Source: an uncultured Alphaproteobacteria bacterium (GTDB taxonomy: Bacteria; Pseudomonadota; Alphaproteobacteria; Micavibrionales; Micavibrionaceae). From it: a stretch of DNA of 64,000 bases. The notes under the pieces are model-generated. The model was given only the letters and a program-made list of their open reading frames with translations. It made no database searches and had not been told where the DNA came from. Below, in pieces: positions 38,967 to 49,058 of the stretch. Position numbers and translations under genes: made by a program. Each line of letters opens with the position of its first letter. Position 1 is the stretch's first letter. Where the stretch lies: NCBI GenBank assembly GCA_937934135.1, contig CALHAW010000003.1:1-64000 (forward strand), in the 5' to 3' direction.

Positions 38967-39079
38967 GTTTTATTCTACCATTTTTTACAAATAAATCACA
39001 AAAAAGCTTTACGGCGAAGGGTGTTATAGGTATTTTGCCCCAGATATTTAGAAATAACCGCAATAATACTATCTTGTAC

Positions 39080-39170
39080 GGACAGATGGCAGAGCGGTTG
39101 AATGCACCGGTCTTGAAAACCGGCATGGGTGAATAGCCCATCCAGGGTTCGAATCCCTGTCTGTCCGCCA
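39080..39170 (+). tRNA. tRNA-Ser (anticodon UGA)
   Basis: A complete class II tRNA with a long variable arm. The acceptor stem GGACAGA pairs with TCTGTCC, the discriminator is G and CCA is encoded. The D-arm is TGGCAGAGCGGTTGAATGCA, the anticodon stem-loop CCGGTCTTGAAAACCGG has anticodon TGA, the variable arm is CATGGGTGAATAGCCCATC and the T-arm is CAGGGTTCGAATCCCTG. UGA reads UCA, and also UCG/UCU by wobble depending on modification. Confidence 0.97.
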
Positions 39171-39189
39171 TTTTTCCTTTACGATTTTC

Positions 39190-39217
39190 TTGACTTTATG
39201 ATGTTGTGCTGTATATT
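39190..39217 (+). promoter_or_regulatory. probable sigma-70-type promoter for rplU-rpmA
   Basis: TTGACT (39190-39195) and TATATT (39212-39217) are separated by 16 bases and lie about 80 bp upstream of rplU. This is the best promoter match in the gap between tRNA-Ser and rplU. The leader of about 70 bases could carry a ribosomal-protein regulatory structure, but I see none clearly. Confidence 0.5.
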
Positions 39218-39295
39218 CACGCATTCTTGTGAGAATCTCTATTTTAAGAATGACTTACAAGCCATTGAAATAATTATAAAATTAGGAATACAAAC

Positions 39296-39598
39296 ATGTT
39301 TGCAGTCGTACGCACAGGCGGAAAACAATATAAAGTAGCGGCAAAAGATCGCTTAGAAGTAGCATTAATTGACGCCAAAGCAGGTGATAAGATCGATCTT
39401 GAGGTCCTGATGACGTCAGATGGTAAATCTGCCGACATGGCAAAAAAAGGTGCAAAAGTCAGCGCGACAGTGATTGAACACACACGCGCAGACAAAATTG
39501 TGGTATTTAAGAAGAAACGTAGACAGAATTATCGCCGTACAGCAGGACACCGTCAGGATCTGACAGTTATTGAGATCGCCGATATCAAAGCTGCATAA
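39296..39598 (+). CDS. rplU: 50S ribosomal protein L21 (bL21)
   Basis: Large-subunit ribosomal protein binding 23S rRNA. The 100-residue protein starts MFAVVRTGGKQYKVAAKD and has the basic C-terminal KKKRRQNYRRTAGHRQDLT, as in all bL21. It forms the standard rplU-rpmA-obgE unit; a 75-bp spacer with a hairpin separates it from rpmA. Confidence 0.98.
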   Translation: MFAVVRTGGKQYKVAAKDRLEVALIDAKAGDKIDLEVLMTSDGKSADMAKKGAKVSATVIEHTRADKIVVFKKKRRQNYRRTAGHRQDLTVIEIADIKAA

Positions 39599-39622
39599 GT
39601 TATAGAGTAAGAAAAAAAACAG

Positions 39623-39647
39623 CCTCCTCCCGTTTACGGGTATGAGG
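39623..39647 (+). other. hairpin in the rplU-rpmA spacer
   Basis: CCTC (39623-39626) pairs with GAGG (39644-39647), and CCCG with CGGG around loop TTTA, giving a two-part stem with a small internal loop. No U-run follows, so it is unlikely to be a terminator. It could be a processing or mRNA-stability element that differentially affects rplU and rpmA. Confidence 0.35.
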
Positions 39648-39673
39648 GCATCTAAAAAAGAAGGACATTAGGT

Positions 39674-39955
39674 ATGGCACATAAAAAAGCAGGTGGTAGT
39701 TCAAGAAACGGTCGTGATTCAGAAGGAAGACGCCTTGGCGTTAAGAAATCTGGTGGACAAGCCGTTTTAGCAGGAAATATTATTATTCGCCAACGTGGAA
39801 CAAAATATAATACTGGTAAAAATGTCGGTATTGGTAAAGATCACACAATCTTCGCTCTCGTAAACGGTGCGGTTATGTTCTCTAAGGGCCGTGGCGGTAA
39901 ATCAATCGTGAATGTTGTTCCTGCGAATGACCTTGCTGCACAAGCGGCTGAGTAA
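39674..39955 (+). CDS. rpmA: 50S ribosomal protein L27 (bL27)
   Basis: Ribosomal protein whose N-terminus reaches the peptidyl-transferase centre. The start [16 protein letters not shown] is the standard uncleaved Gram-negative form, without the cleavable Firmicute extension, followed by [20 protein letters not shown] and GVGIGKDHT-like sequence. The 93-residue length is normal. A strong intrinsic terminator follows 27 bp after the stop. Confidence 0.98.
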   Translation: MAHKKAGGSSRNGRDSEGRRLGVKKSGGQAVLAGNIIIRQRGTKYNTGKNVGIGKDHTIFALVNGAVMFSKGRGGKSIVNVVPANDLAAQAAE

Positions 39956-39981
39956 TCTAGAACATTAAAAATTAAATGATT

Positions 39982-40014
39982 GGATGATCGGAACATTTCG
40001 GTCATCCTTTTTTT
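39982..40014 (+). terminator. intrinsic terminator after rpmA
   Basis: GGATGATC pairs with GGTCATCC (one T-G wobble), with a further G-C pair at the loop, around a short A/T-rich loop. Seven T residues follow immediately. It ends the rplU-rpmA transcript and separates it from obgE. Confidence 0.85.
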
Positions 40015-40056
40015 ATTTACCCCCTCAACCAATCGCTAATAAGTCAATTTTTCATC

Positions 40057-41052
40057 ATGAAATTTCTCGATCAAGCAAAAATATACGTAAAAAGCGGCGA
40101 TGGCGGCGGTGGCTGTATCTCATTTCGCCGTGAAAAATATGTTGAGCGCGGCGGCCCTGATGGCGGTAACGGCGGACGTGGTGGGGACATCGTATTCATA
40201 GCTGTTAATGATATGAATACCTTGATTGATTTTCGCTATACTCAGCATTTTCGTGCGCCCAACGGCTCAGGCGGCGCAGGACGTGACCGTTCTGGCGCAA
40301 AGGGGGAGACAATTACCATTAAAGTCCCTGTTGGTACTGAGATCATTGATGCAGACCAAGAAACCGTTTTGGTTGATATGGCTGAAGAGGGGCAAAAAAT
40401 TACCTTTCTTAAGGGCGGCGATGGTGGTTTTGGGAATGCGCATTATAAAAGCGCAACCAATCAAGCTCCCCGTAAATCAACACCAGGTTGGCCCGGTGAA
40501 GAACGTGATATATGGCTGCGTCTTAAATTAATTGCGGATGTTGGCTTGCTTGGCTTGCCCAACGCGGGAAAATCGACGTTTTTGGCCGCGGTATCACGGG
40601 CAAAGCCTAAAATTGCTGATTACCCGTTTACAACATTGCACCCTAATCTAGGTGTTGTGAAGGCGGGCGACTACAGTTATGTGATTGCCGATATTCCTGG
40701 TCTTATTGAAGGCGCACATGAAGGGCAAGGCCTCGGCCATCGGTTTTTAGGTCATGTTGAGCGTTGTTCTGCCCTACTCCATCTGGTTGATGCGACGCAA
40801 GATGATGTTGTTGGTGCTTACAAAACGATTCGTGGCGAATTGGAAAAATACGGCGCAGGCCTCGTGAAACGTCCAGAAATTGTTGCTCTCACCAAAATGG
40901 ATGCAATCGGTGAAGAATTGGCATTAGACCAAGCGCGTATATTGGAAGAGGCAACGGGTATTAAACCCCTCATTATCTCCTCTGTCGCGCAAACTAATAC
41001 TGAATCAACACTTTATAAGCTCGCCGATATTGTGAAGGCAAAAAGACAATAG
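40057..41052 (+). CDS. obgE: GTPase Obg (CgtA)
   Basis: Ribosome-assembly and stress-linked GTPase. The 331-residue protein has the glycine-rich Obg fold ([32 protein letters not shown]), then the G domain with G1 [13 protein letters not shown]2 [13 protein letters not shown]3 [16 protein letters not shown] and G4 LTKMD. It has no extra C-terminal OCT domain, as in most alphaproteobacteria. It follows the rpmA terminator, so it probably has its own promoter. Confidence 0.97.
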   Translation: MKFLDQAKIYVKSGDGGGGCISFRREKYVERGGPDGGNGGRGGDIVFIAVNDMNTLIDFRYTQHFRAPNGSGGAGRDRSGAKGETITIKVPVGTEIIDADQETVLVDMAEEGQKITFLKGGDGGFGNAHYKSATNQAPRKSTPGWPGEERDIWLRLKLIADVGLLGLPNAGKSTFLAAVSRAKPKIADYPFTTLHPNLGVVKAGDYSYVIADIPGLIEGAHEGQGLGHRFLGHVERCSALLHLVDATQDDVVGAYKTIRGELEKYGAGLVKRPEIVALTKMDAIGEELALDQARILEEATGIKPLIISSVAQTNTESTLYKLADIVKAKRQ

Positions 41053-41091
41053 CTACTTCCCTTCATTTTCAATGAAGGATATGATTTGTTT

Positions 41092-43686
41092 ATGATTAAA
41101 ACAGACACGCCCCAAACCATTTACCTTAAAGATTACAAAGCGCCAGAGCATAAACCTATTCATGTGGATTTATCGTTTGATATTCAGGATGGTAAAACCA
41201 TTGTGACCTCTGTGGTGCAGTACACAAATACCAGCCCAAATGATGAGCCGCTTTTTTTAGAGGGCGAAAAATTAAAGCTTATTTCCTGTAAATTGGATGG
41301 TAAAGATGTGAAACCAAAAATCACAGATAAGGGACTAACGCTTCCCTGCCCCGGTCGAGATATTTTTACATTGGAGATCGTGACTGAAATAGAGCCTGAA
41401 AAGAATACAGAGCTTGAAGGGCTTTATCATTCTGGTGGCACCTATTGCACACAATGCGAAGCGCAGGGCTTTCGCAAAATCACCTATTACCCTGATCGCC
41501 CCGATGTGATGGCCACCTTTAAAGTCATGGTTGAAGCCGATAAGAAAACATGCCCTGTGCTGTTATCTAATGGTCACATGATTGATTCTGGTGATGCTAA
41601 AAATGGTCGTCACTTTACAATATGGGAAGATGCAACGCCAAAGAGTCCGCATCTTTTTGCCCTTGTTGCCGGAGATTTAGAGCGCGTAGAAGATAAATTT
41701 ACCACCATGTCTGGCCTTGAAGTTGACCTGCATATCTACGTTAAAAAAGGCGATGAAGGGCAATGTGATCACGCCATGCAATCTTTGATTAAATCCATGA
41801 AATGGGATGAAGAAGTCTATGGCCGTGAATACCAATATAATATTTTCAATATTGTCGCCGTCAGTGATTTTAACATGGGCGCAATGGAAAATACGTCGCT
41901 TAATATATTCAATACGGCGCTCGTCCTCGCGCAGCAAGAAACAGCAACAGACACAGACTTCATTCGCGTTGAAAGCGTGATTGCACATGAATATTTCCAC
42001 AACTGGACAGGCAACCGCGTGACCTGCCGTGATTGGTTTCAACTTTCCCTTAAAGAGGGTTTAACGGTTTTTAGAGATCAGGAGTTTTCTGCGGATTTAA
42101 ATTCCCGTGCCGTGCAACGGATTGATGATGTAACGCATTTACGTCGCCATCAATTTCCTGAAGATGCCTCCCCTCTCGCCCATCCTATTCGTCCCGAAAG
42201 CTATATTGAGATTAATAATTTCTACACTATGACCGTGTATGAAAAAGGTGCGGAGGTAATCCGCATGTTTCATACATTATTGGGCGCAGAAACATACCGC
42301 AAAGCGACAGATCTGTATTTTGACCGTTATGATGGAAAGGCCGTAACAATCGATGACTGGGCGCAATGTATGGCGGATGCATCGGAAATGGATTTAGAAC
42401 AATTTAAGCTTTGGTATTCTCAAGCTGGCACACCAGAAATCAAAGCTACAACACAATATAACGCGAAGAAGAAAAACTTCACACTCACGCTTGAACAATC
42501 AATTCCTGACACAGCAGGGCAAATGGATAAAAAACCAATGCACATTCCTGTTGCTGTTGGTTTGTTAGATAATGATGGTAAGGATTTAATTGGTACGCAC
42601 GTGCTTGATCTTAAAAAATCAAAACAAGACTTCATATTCGAAAATATTGACAGCCAACCTGTGCCATCCATATTGCGGAACTTCTCCGCTCCAGTGAAAC
42701 TTAGTACAGATTTGAGCGATGAAGATCTCGCCTTCCTGATGGTGCATGACACAGATGGTTTCAACCAATGGGAAGCGGGTCAAAAATATGCCCTGCGTAC
42801 TATCAACAAAATGCTCGCCGGTGAAGAATTGCCGGCTGCGTTTATAGAAACATTCGGTAATGTTTTAGCACGCGCTCATAATAGCAATGCAGACCGTGCT
42901 TTAATCGCTCGCGCCTTCTCTTTACCAAGCATATCTGAAATATCTCAAGCGCAAGAAGTTGTTGATCCAACAGCTATTAACAAAATACGCAACCAAATCA
43001 AAAAGGCGATTAAGGCCGCCCATAAAACAGAAATGAAGACCATTTATGAGCTTTGTGCAGGCTGTGAAAGCTTTAGTATCACCCCTGCGGCTATGGGGCG
43101 GCGTGCATTGCGCAATATATTGCTTGATTATCTAACAGCAACAGATGGAACAGGGTGTGCCAAGTTGGCGACTAACCATTATAAAACCGCCAATAATATG
43201 ACGGATTTAACGGCGGCGCTCTCTGCCCTCCTTACCAATAAAAATGCAGATCGTGATGGTGTGTTACAGGATTTCTATGATCGTTTTAAAGATTATCTTC
43301 TGGTCATGGATAAATGGTTTGGCCTTCAGGCTTCGGCCAATCATGATGGTGTTTTTGATGATTTAGAAAAGCTGAAAGTGCATCCTGATTTTTCAATGAC
43401 AAATCCGAACCGCGTACGCTCACTCTATTCTGCGTTCGCCATGAACAATCCCGTAGCGTTTCATGATACGAGTGGCCGTGGTTATGATTTCTTGAAAAAT
43501 GGAATTATTGAATTGAACGCCATTAACCCCCAAATTGCGGCGCGTATGGTGACACCGTTTAGGGAATGGAAGCGTTACACGCCCGACCGTCAGGACAAAA
43601 TGAAAGCCGCGCTCCAAGACATCGCTTCTTTACCCGATATCTCACCCAATGTCTTTGAATTGGTAAATAAGAGCTTGGATGGTTAA
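41092..43686 (+). CDS. pepN: aminopeptidase N
   Basis: M1-family zinc metalloaminopeptidase. The substrate motif GAMEN occurs in NMGAMENTSLNIFN. The zinc motif is HEYFHNWTGNRVTCRDWFQL with the third ligand Glu in LKEGLTVFRDQEFS. Domains I-IV of the gamma-proteobacterial-type PepN are all present. ATG 41092 gives 864 residues; TTG 41086 is an alternative whose spacing from AAGGA (6 bases against 12) is better. It overlaps rnhB by 8 bp. Confidence 0.95.
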   Translation: MIKTDTPQTIYLKDYKAPEHKPIHVDLSFDIQDGKTIVTSVVQYTNTSPNDEPLFLEGEKLKLISCKLDGKDVKPKITDKGLTLPCPGRDIFTLEIVTEIEPEKNTELEGLYHSGGTYCTQCEAQGFRKITYYPDRPDVMATFKVMVEADKKTCPVLLSNGHMIDSGDAKNGRHFTIWEDATPKSPHLFALVAGDLERVEDKFTTMSGLEVDLHIYVKKGDEGQCDHAMQSLIKSMKWDEEVYGREYQYNIFNIVAVSDFNMGAMENTSLNIFNTALVLAQQETATDTDFIRVESVIAHEYFHNWTGNRVTCRDWFQLSLKEGLTVFRDQEFSADLNSRAVQRIDDVTHLRRHQFPEDASPLAHPIRPESYIEINNFYTMTVYEKGAEVIRMFHTLLGAETYRKATDLYFDRYDGKAVTIDDWAQCMADASEMDLEQFKLWYSQAGTPEIKATTQYNAKKKNFTLTLEQSIPDTAGQMDKKPMHIPVAVGLLDNDGKDLIGTHVLDLKKSKQDFIFENIDSQPVPSILRNFSAPVKLSTDLSDEDLAFLMVHDTDGFNQWEAGQKYALRTINKMLAGEELPAAFIETFGNVLARAHNSNADRALIARAFSLPSISEISQAQEVVDPTAINKIRNQIKKAIKAAHKTEMKTIYELCAGCESFSITPAAMGRRALRNILLDYLTATDGTGCAKLATNHYKTANNMTDLTAALSALLTNKNADRDGVLQDFYDRFKDYLLVMDKWFGLQASANHDGVFDDLEKLKVHPDFSMTNPNRVRSLYSAFAMNNPVAFHDTSGRGYDFLKNGIIELNAINPQIAARMVTPFREWKRYTPDRQDKMKAALQDIASLPDISPNVFELVNKSLDG

Positions 43687-44293
43687 TAACTTCGATCAAC
43701 AATTTAACGCTCCCGTCTGCGGGATAGACGAAGTTGGCCGTGGCCCCCTCGCCGGTCCTGTTGTATCAGCATGTGTTCATATCCCTGACGAACATCTTAA
43801 TAATCCGCTTTGGGCGCAAATCACGGATAGTAAGAAAATCTCCACCATCAAGCGTGAAAAGCTGTTTGAGCCGATAAAGGCGCTCTGTGTGTATAGTATT
43901 GCAGAGGCAAGTTGTCAGGAAATTGACCAGCTCAATATTCATCACGCAACACTTCTTGCGATGAAACGGGCGTTTGAGGCAATGCCGCGCGCTCTCTCCA
44001 TGCAAACAGCATTAATTGATGGAAAATTTGCGCCTGATATTGCCTGTAACACCCAAACCGTCATTAAGGGGGATACGCTCTCCCTTGCTATTGGGGCGGC
44101 TTCCATTATCGCTAAGGTCACGCGTGATCGCCTTATGACCCAACTTCATGCTGAATATCCTTATTATGGCTGGGATAGCAATGCAGGATATGGCACCAAG
44201 GCACATATGGAAGGGCTGGAAAGCCATGGCCTGACTCAATATCATCGTCTTTCCTTTGCACCGTGTAAGGTGCTTATTAAGACTGCTGGTTAA
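43679..44293 (+). CDS. rnhB: ribonuclease HII
   Basis: Endoribonuclease removing RNA from RNA-DNA hybrids and misincorporated ribonucleotides. The 204-residue protein has the catalytic-Asp segment PVCGIDEVGRGPLAGPVV, DSKKIS, IIAKVTRDRLM and the C-terminal YPYYGWDSNAGYGTKAH. It overlaps pepN by 8 bp (ATGGTTAA) and precedes ccrM, an order also found in Caulobacter and relatives. Two small hairpins (44297-44326) follow the stop, without a U-run. Confidence 0.96.
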   Translation: MVNNFDQQFNAPVCGIDEVGRGPLAGPVVSACVHIPDEHLNNPLWAQITDSKKISTIKREKLFEPIKALCVYSIAEASCQEIDQLNIHHATLLAMKRAFEAMPRALSMQTALIDGKFAPDIACNTQTVIKGDTLSLAIGAASIIAKVTRDRLMTQLHAEYPYYGWDSNAGYGTKAHMEGLESHGLTQYHRLSFAPCKVLIKTAG

Positions 44294-44355
44294 CCCACCC
44301 GTAGCGGGTTTACCCGTCTGAGGGTAATGAATTTTTACTTTAAAAATTCAACATA

Positions 44356-45586
<1,231 letters not shown>

Positions 45587-45611
45587 CTTATTTTATGAAT
45601 AATAGTGTTAT

Positions 45612-46022
45612 ATGAACTCACTTTTTAAAATTATTACAGACAATACCGCCAACACGGATTTCACAATCTTAAACCAATCTATCATGGTTCAGGGTTTAGA
45701 GGTTTCAATGTCTATCGGTGTTCTCGACTTTGAAAAAAAAGCGCCGCAACGTGTTGTTATTTCTCTTGAGTTAGAGATTGATGAAACGGCATGCTCTAAA
45801 CCTGACTGCATTGATGAGGTTATTTCTTATTCAGATATTGTAGAGGACGTTAAGACGCTTTGCGCTTCTAAACATTATGAACTTGTTGAAACATTTGCCC
45901 ATGACATTGCATCTACTTGCTTAAATAGCGGGTCACAAGCCAAGCGCGTTACCGTAAATGTAATGAAGCCAGACATCATGAATGACGCCAATGTAGGTGT
46001 TACAATTAAAGCTGAGAGATAA
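45612..46022 (+). CDS. folB: dihydroneopterin aldolase-family protein
   Basis: FolB-type tunnelling-fold protein, 136 residues, predicted to cleave dihydroneopterin in folate synthesis. The family segments VQGLEVSMSIGVLDFEKKAP and VISYSDIVEDVKTLCASKHYELVETFAHDIA match FolB, including the Glu/Tyr-containing core. An N-terminal extension of about 22 residues is unassigned. The related epimerase FolX cannot be excluded. It stands between ccrM and a minus-strand gene. Confidence 0.82.
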   Translation: MNSLFKIITDNTANTDFTILNQSIMVQGLEVSMSIGVLDFEKKAPQRVVISLELEIDETACSKPDCIDEVISYSDIVEDVKTLCASKHYELVETFAHDIASTCLNSGSQAKRVTVNVMKPDIMNDANVGVTIKAER

Positions 46023-46026
46023 TTAT

Positions 46027-46893
46027 TTATCTATAGTCAAAACTGGCAAGTAACCGTGCTTCAAGCGGGTCTTCAAAGATATCAATCCCGTCTAACTTAC
46101 CAAACATAACGCCAAGTGGAAAACTATCACGGCCTTTTGTCGCACCTTGATATTCAGAAAATGTAATGCGCATTCTGGCATAAGCTAAGCGATTAAAATC
46201 TTTATTTTGTAATTCACGCGGGCGTTCAATTTCTTGATATTTGTGACGGACAATAAGAGCTTGCGCAACATGCTCATCCAGTTCAATAAAATCAAAGGTG
46301 AAAGGTTTATTCAGGATAAGGATCAAATTACGAGGGTAATTTTCAATCACACCATCATTGCCGCAAATATCTTCGCGGTACGAATTTCCACCAATTTCAA
46401 CACGGCGAAGCCCATTAAAGGCGGTTTTATTAATAAGCGGGAAGCCTTTTCTTAATTCATCATAACGCCCTAAATCAATCGGCACGACAACCTTAAATTT
46501 ATGGGCAAAATTATCACGCCCCTCTTTAATTAAATCTCTCGCGGCTTTACGTACACGAATCCATTCAAAATCATCATTGTAAAATTTCTCATAAATATCG
46601 CATTCATTGATCAGAAGGAAATTATCAATCGCGGCATCATTTGTAAGCTCTAACGCATTCTTCTTCCAATAAAGCCGCGAAATATTTTCTAATGTGGGAT
46701 GAACATACGCATCTTTATGCTTATCTTTCACAATCGTAATGTCATTATCGCTTAATTCACTTTTGATGTTTTCATCTTCAAGGCCAAGAGTAATGTCCGA
46801 TCCCGCCGTGAAATCATTGCGTTTCAGGTAGTCTTGCGCCTGTATGGGCAAACTAAAAGCCAAGATAAGTACAAATAACGTTAGAATCTTCAT
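46027..46893 (-). CDS. exported hypothetical protein
   Basis: A 288-residue protein with a cleavable-looking signal peptide (MKILTLFVLILAFSLPIQAQ) and no further membrane helix, so probably periplasmic or secreted. The mature part is rich in charged and aromatic residues (YLKRNDFTAGSDITLGLEDE, LYWKKNALELTNDAAIDNF, FPLINKTAFNGLRRVEI, ARMRITFSEYQGATKG), with two cysteines that might form a disulfide (INECDIYEK and REDICGNDG). I do not recognise the family. It lies 45 bp after mutY on the same strand and converges on folB. Confidence 0.75.
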   Translation of the reverse strand: MKILTLFVLILAFSLPIQAQDYLKRNDFTAGSDITLGLEDENIKSELSDNDITIVKDKHKDAYVHPTLENISRLYWKKNALELTNDAAIDNFLLINECDIYEKFYNDDFEWIRVRKAARDLIKEGRDNFAHKFKVVVPIDLGRYDELRKGFPLINKTAFNGLRRVEIGGNSYREDICGNDGVIENYPRNLILILNKPFTFDFIELDEHVAQALIVRHKYQEIERPRELQNKDFNRLAYARMRITFSEYQGATKGRDSFPLGVMFGKLDGIDIFEDPLEARLLASFDYR

Positions 46894-46938
46894 AATAAAA
46901 TTATAAATCCTTTCTGGATTATGAGCAAACTTTTGCTT

Positions 46939-47988
46939 TTATTTCATAAGCTTAACAACTTTTGCGAAAAGCGTCGGCAGGCCTAATTCCCTTATTTTTG
47001 AGTGTGACACCCAAATAGGGTCATTTTCAGGCAAAATTATCCCCTTTTCATGCTGGGCTTGTGTTTGGGGCTTAATTTGAAGCACTAAATCAAAATGCGT
47101 AAAGCTGTGCTTTACCGATAATTTAGGCATTGTGATGTGTTTTCCTTCTTTCCACTCACTCGTCGGTAGGCCGAGCATACCCCCCAGCATTTCGTTTTCA
47201 TCGCGGCGTAAAAATAAAACTTCATTATTTTCATTGGTAATCCAATAAACTTGCCCCATTTTCTGTGGCTTCGCTTTCTTGGGTTTTTTCTTAGGCAGCT
47301 CTGCCTCGCACCCTTTTGCCCGCGCTTGGCAACAATCAATTACTGGGCATAAAAGGCATTTAGGTGATTTAGGGGTGCAAATTGTTGCCCCTAAATCCAT
47401 TAAGGCTTGGGCATAATCTCCTGGCTTGTCTGTATGATTATCTGCCAAAGACCCCGCTAAGGTTTTCAAATGTTTCTTACTGTCGGGCATCGGTTCATGA
47501 ATATTGAACAGGCGCGCCATAATTCGTTCGATATTGCCATCGACAACATTGGCGGGCTTGTTAAAGGCAATCGCACGAATTGATGCGCTTGAATAATCCC
47601 CTATCCCCGGAAGTTTTTTGAGCGCCTCTTGCTCTTGCGGAAAAACGCCATCTAACTCCCACGCGACTATTTGTGCGCATTTATGAAGATTGCGCGCCCG
47701 CGCATAATAGCCAAGCCCTGCCCACTCATGCATGACCTCTTCTTTATCTGCACTGGCTAAATCATGAATCGTTGGCCATTTTGTGATAAATTTTTGGAAA
47801 TACGGCCCCACTGTCACAACGGTTGTTTGCTGCAACATAATTTCTGATAACCACACATGATAAGGCGTGGGCGTTTGCGCTTTAAGCGCCCGCCACGGCA
47901 TCGTGCGGCGATGTTTATCATACCATTTCAGTATTTTTTTACGGAAAGCAGTGACATCTATATTGTTATCGGATTCTGAAACTGCCAT
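46939..47988 (-). CDS. mutY: A/G-specific adenine DNA glycosylase
   Basis: Removes adenine mispaired with 8-oxoguanine. The helix-hairpin-helix glycosylase core shows TMPWRALKAQTPTPYHVWLS, EIMLQQTTV, LPGIGDYSSASIRAIAF with the catalytic Asp in VVDGNIERIMARLF, and the [4Fe-4S] ligands CTPKSPKCLLCPVIDCCQ. The C-terminal NUDIX-like 8-oxoG domain (VYWITNENNEVLFLRRDE) is present. ATG 47988 gives 349 residues, leaving only 10 bp to the divergent dciA start; a GTG at 48042 would overlap dciA. Confidence 0.95.
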   Translation of the reverse strand: MAVSESDNNIDVTAFRKKILKWYDKHRRTMPWRALKAQTPTPYHVWLSEIMLQQTTVVTVGPYFQKFITKWPTIHDLASADKEEVMHEWAGLGYYARARNLHKCAQIVAWELDGVFPQEQEALKKLPGIGDYSSASIRAIAFNKPANVVDGNIERIMARLFNIHEPMPDSKKHLKTLAGSLADNHTDKPGDYAQALMDLGATICTPKSPKCLLCPVIDCCQARAKGCEAELPKKKPKKAKPQKMGQVYWITNENNEVLFLRRDENEMLGGMLGLPTSEWKEGKHITMPKLSVKHSFTHFDLVLQIKPQTQAQHEKGIILPENDPIWVSHSKIRELGLPTLFAKVVKLMK

Positions 47989-47998
47989 ATTACTTTCT

Positions 47999-48490
47999 AT
48001 GTGTGCCTTAAAACTTCTTTCTGATACCGTTCCGCGTGTCACTGATAAAACCTTTAAGCGTAAATTCGTGGCGCTTGGGAAATTATTGACGCGATGGGAG
48101 GATATTATGGGCGAACAGATGGCAACGCAAGCCCAACCGCTTAAAATACGCTACCGTAAGCCAAAGCGTAAAGGCGACCGCCCCGAAGCCACGCTTGATA
48201 TTGCGGCCTCTTCGGCTCACTCATCGCTGTTGGCCATGCAAAAAGGAATGCTATTAGAGAAGATTAATTATATTTTTGGTGAAGCGCTTGTTACAGACAT
48301 TCGCTTCATTCATACGCAGGTAAAATCATCAAAAACCCCGCCTAAACATCAACAAACACTGTCGGATGATGAAAAAAACTCTTTATCTCAAATGCTTAAC
48401 AATATAGAAGATGAGGATATCCGCGCACGGCTCATGAATATGGGGTCTGCATTAATCGCGGATCACAAAGCACAGGATAGTAAATCATGA
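47999..48490 (+). CDS. dciA: DUF721/DciA-family protein
   Basis: DciA-like protein, the ancestral loader of the replicative helicase DnaB in bacteria lacking DnaC. ATG 47999 gives 163 residues. The KH-like DUF721 fold is recognisable: FVALGKLLTRWEDIMGEQMA, QPLKIRY and TLDIAASSAHSSLLAMQKGM, then LLEKINYIFGEALVTDIRF. The C-terminal 45 residues are acidic and probably disordered. In alphaproteobacteria it normally lies between mutY and dsbA, as here. Its stop overlaps the efp start by 4 bp. Confidence 0.87.
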   Translation: MCALKLLSDTVPRVTDKTFKRKFVALGKLLTRWEDIMGEQMATQAQPLKIRYRKPKRKGDRPEATLDIAASSAHSSLLAMQKGMLLEKINYIFGEALVTDIRFIHTQVKSSKTPPKHQQTLSDDEKNSLSQMLNNIEDEDIRARLMNMGSALIADHKAQDSKS

Positions 48491-49053
48491 AAGTAGCAGC
48501 CATAACCCTACGTAAAGGGAATGTATTGGAATATAACGGCAAGCTCATGATCGTAACGGGTCAAGAAATTATGCAGCCTGGAAAAGGCGCGTCTGTTATC
48601 CAAGTAGAAATGCGGGACATTCGTTCAGGAAACAAAGATAATGTACGCTTTAGAACACAAGAAACGATTGAACGCATCCGCCTTGATCAATCAGAATTTC
48701 AATACCTCTTTAATGATGGTGAAACATATACTTTTATGAACACTGAAACTTATGAGCAAGTGATGGTAGCGGCCGATATTGTTGGCGACCCTGCTGTGTT
48801 CTTACAAGACGGCATGATGGTGACCATTGAAACGCATGAGGGTGAGCCTTTGGGCGTTCAGTTACCTGATACTGTGACACTAGAAGTCACAGAAGCTGAA
48901 CCTGTTATTAAAGGCCAAACGGCCACAACATCTTATAAACCGGCTATCCTTGAAAATGGTGCAAAGGTTATGGTTCCGCCCCATATTGATGTGGGGACAC
49001 GGGTTGTTGTTAAAACTGAAGATGGCACTTATGCCGAACGCGCGAAAGATTAA
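48487..49053 (+). CDS. efp: translation elongation factor P
   Basis: Relieves ribosome stalling at polyproline. The three-domain, 188-residue protein has the KOW-like N-terminal domain with the modifiable loop QPGKGASV (Lys33), an OB domain (YTFMNTETYEQVMVAADIVG) and the C-terminal domain PPHIDVGTRVVVKTEDGTYAERAKD. The loop lysine suggests lysylation (EpmA/EpmB) rather than rhamnosylation, but no modifying enzyme is in the window. It overlaps dciA (ATGA). Confidence 0.97.
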   Translation: MKVAAITLRKGNVLEYNGKLMIVTGQEIMQPGKGASVIQVEMRDIRSGNKDNVRFRTQETIERIRLDQSEFQYLFNDGETYTFMNTETYEQVMVAADIVGDPAVFLQDGMMVTIETHEGEPLGVQLPDTVTLEVTEAEPVIKGQTATTSYKPAILENGAKVMVPPHIDVGTRVVVKTEDGTYAERAKD

Positions 49054-49058
49054 AAAAT

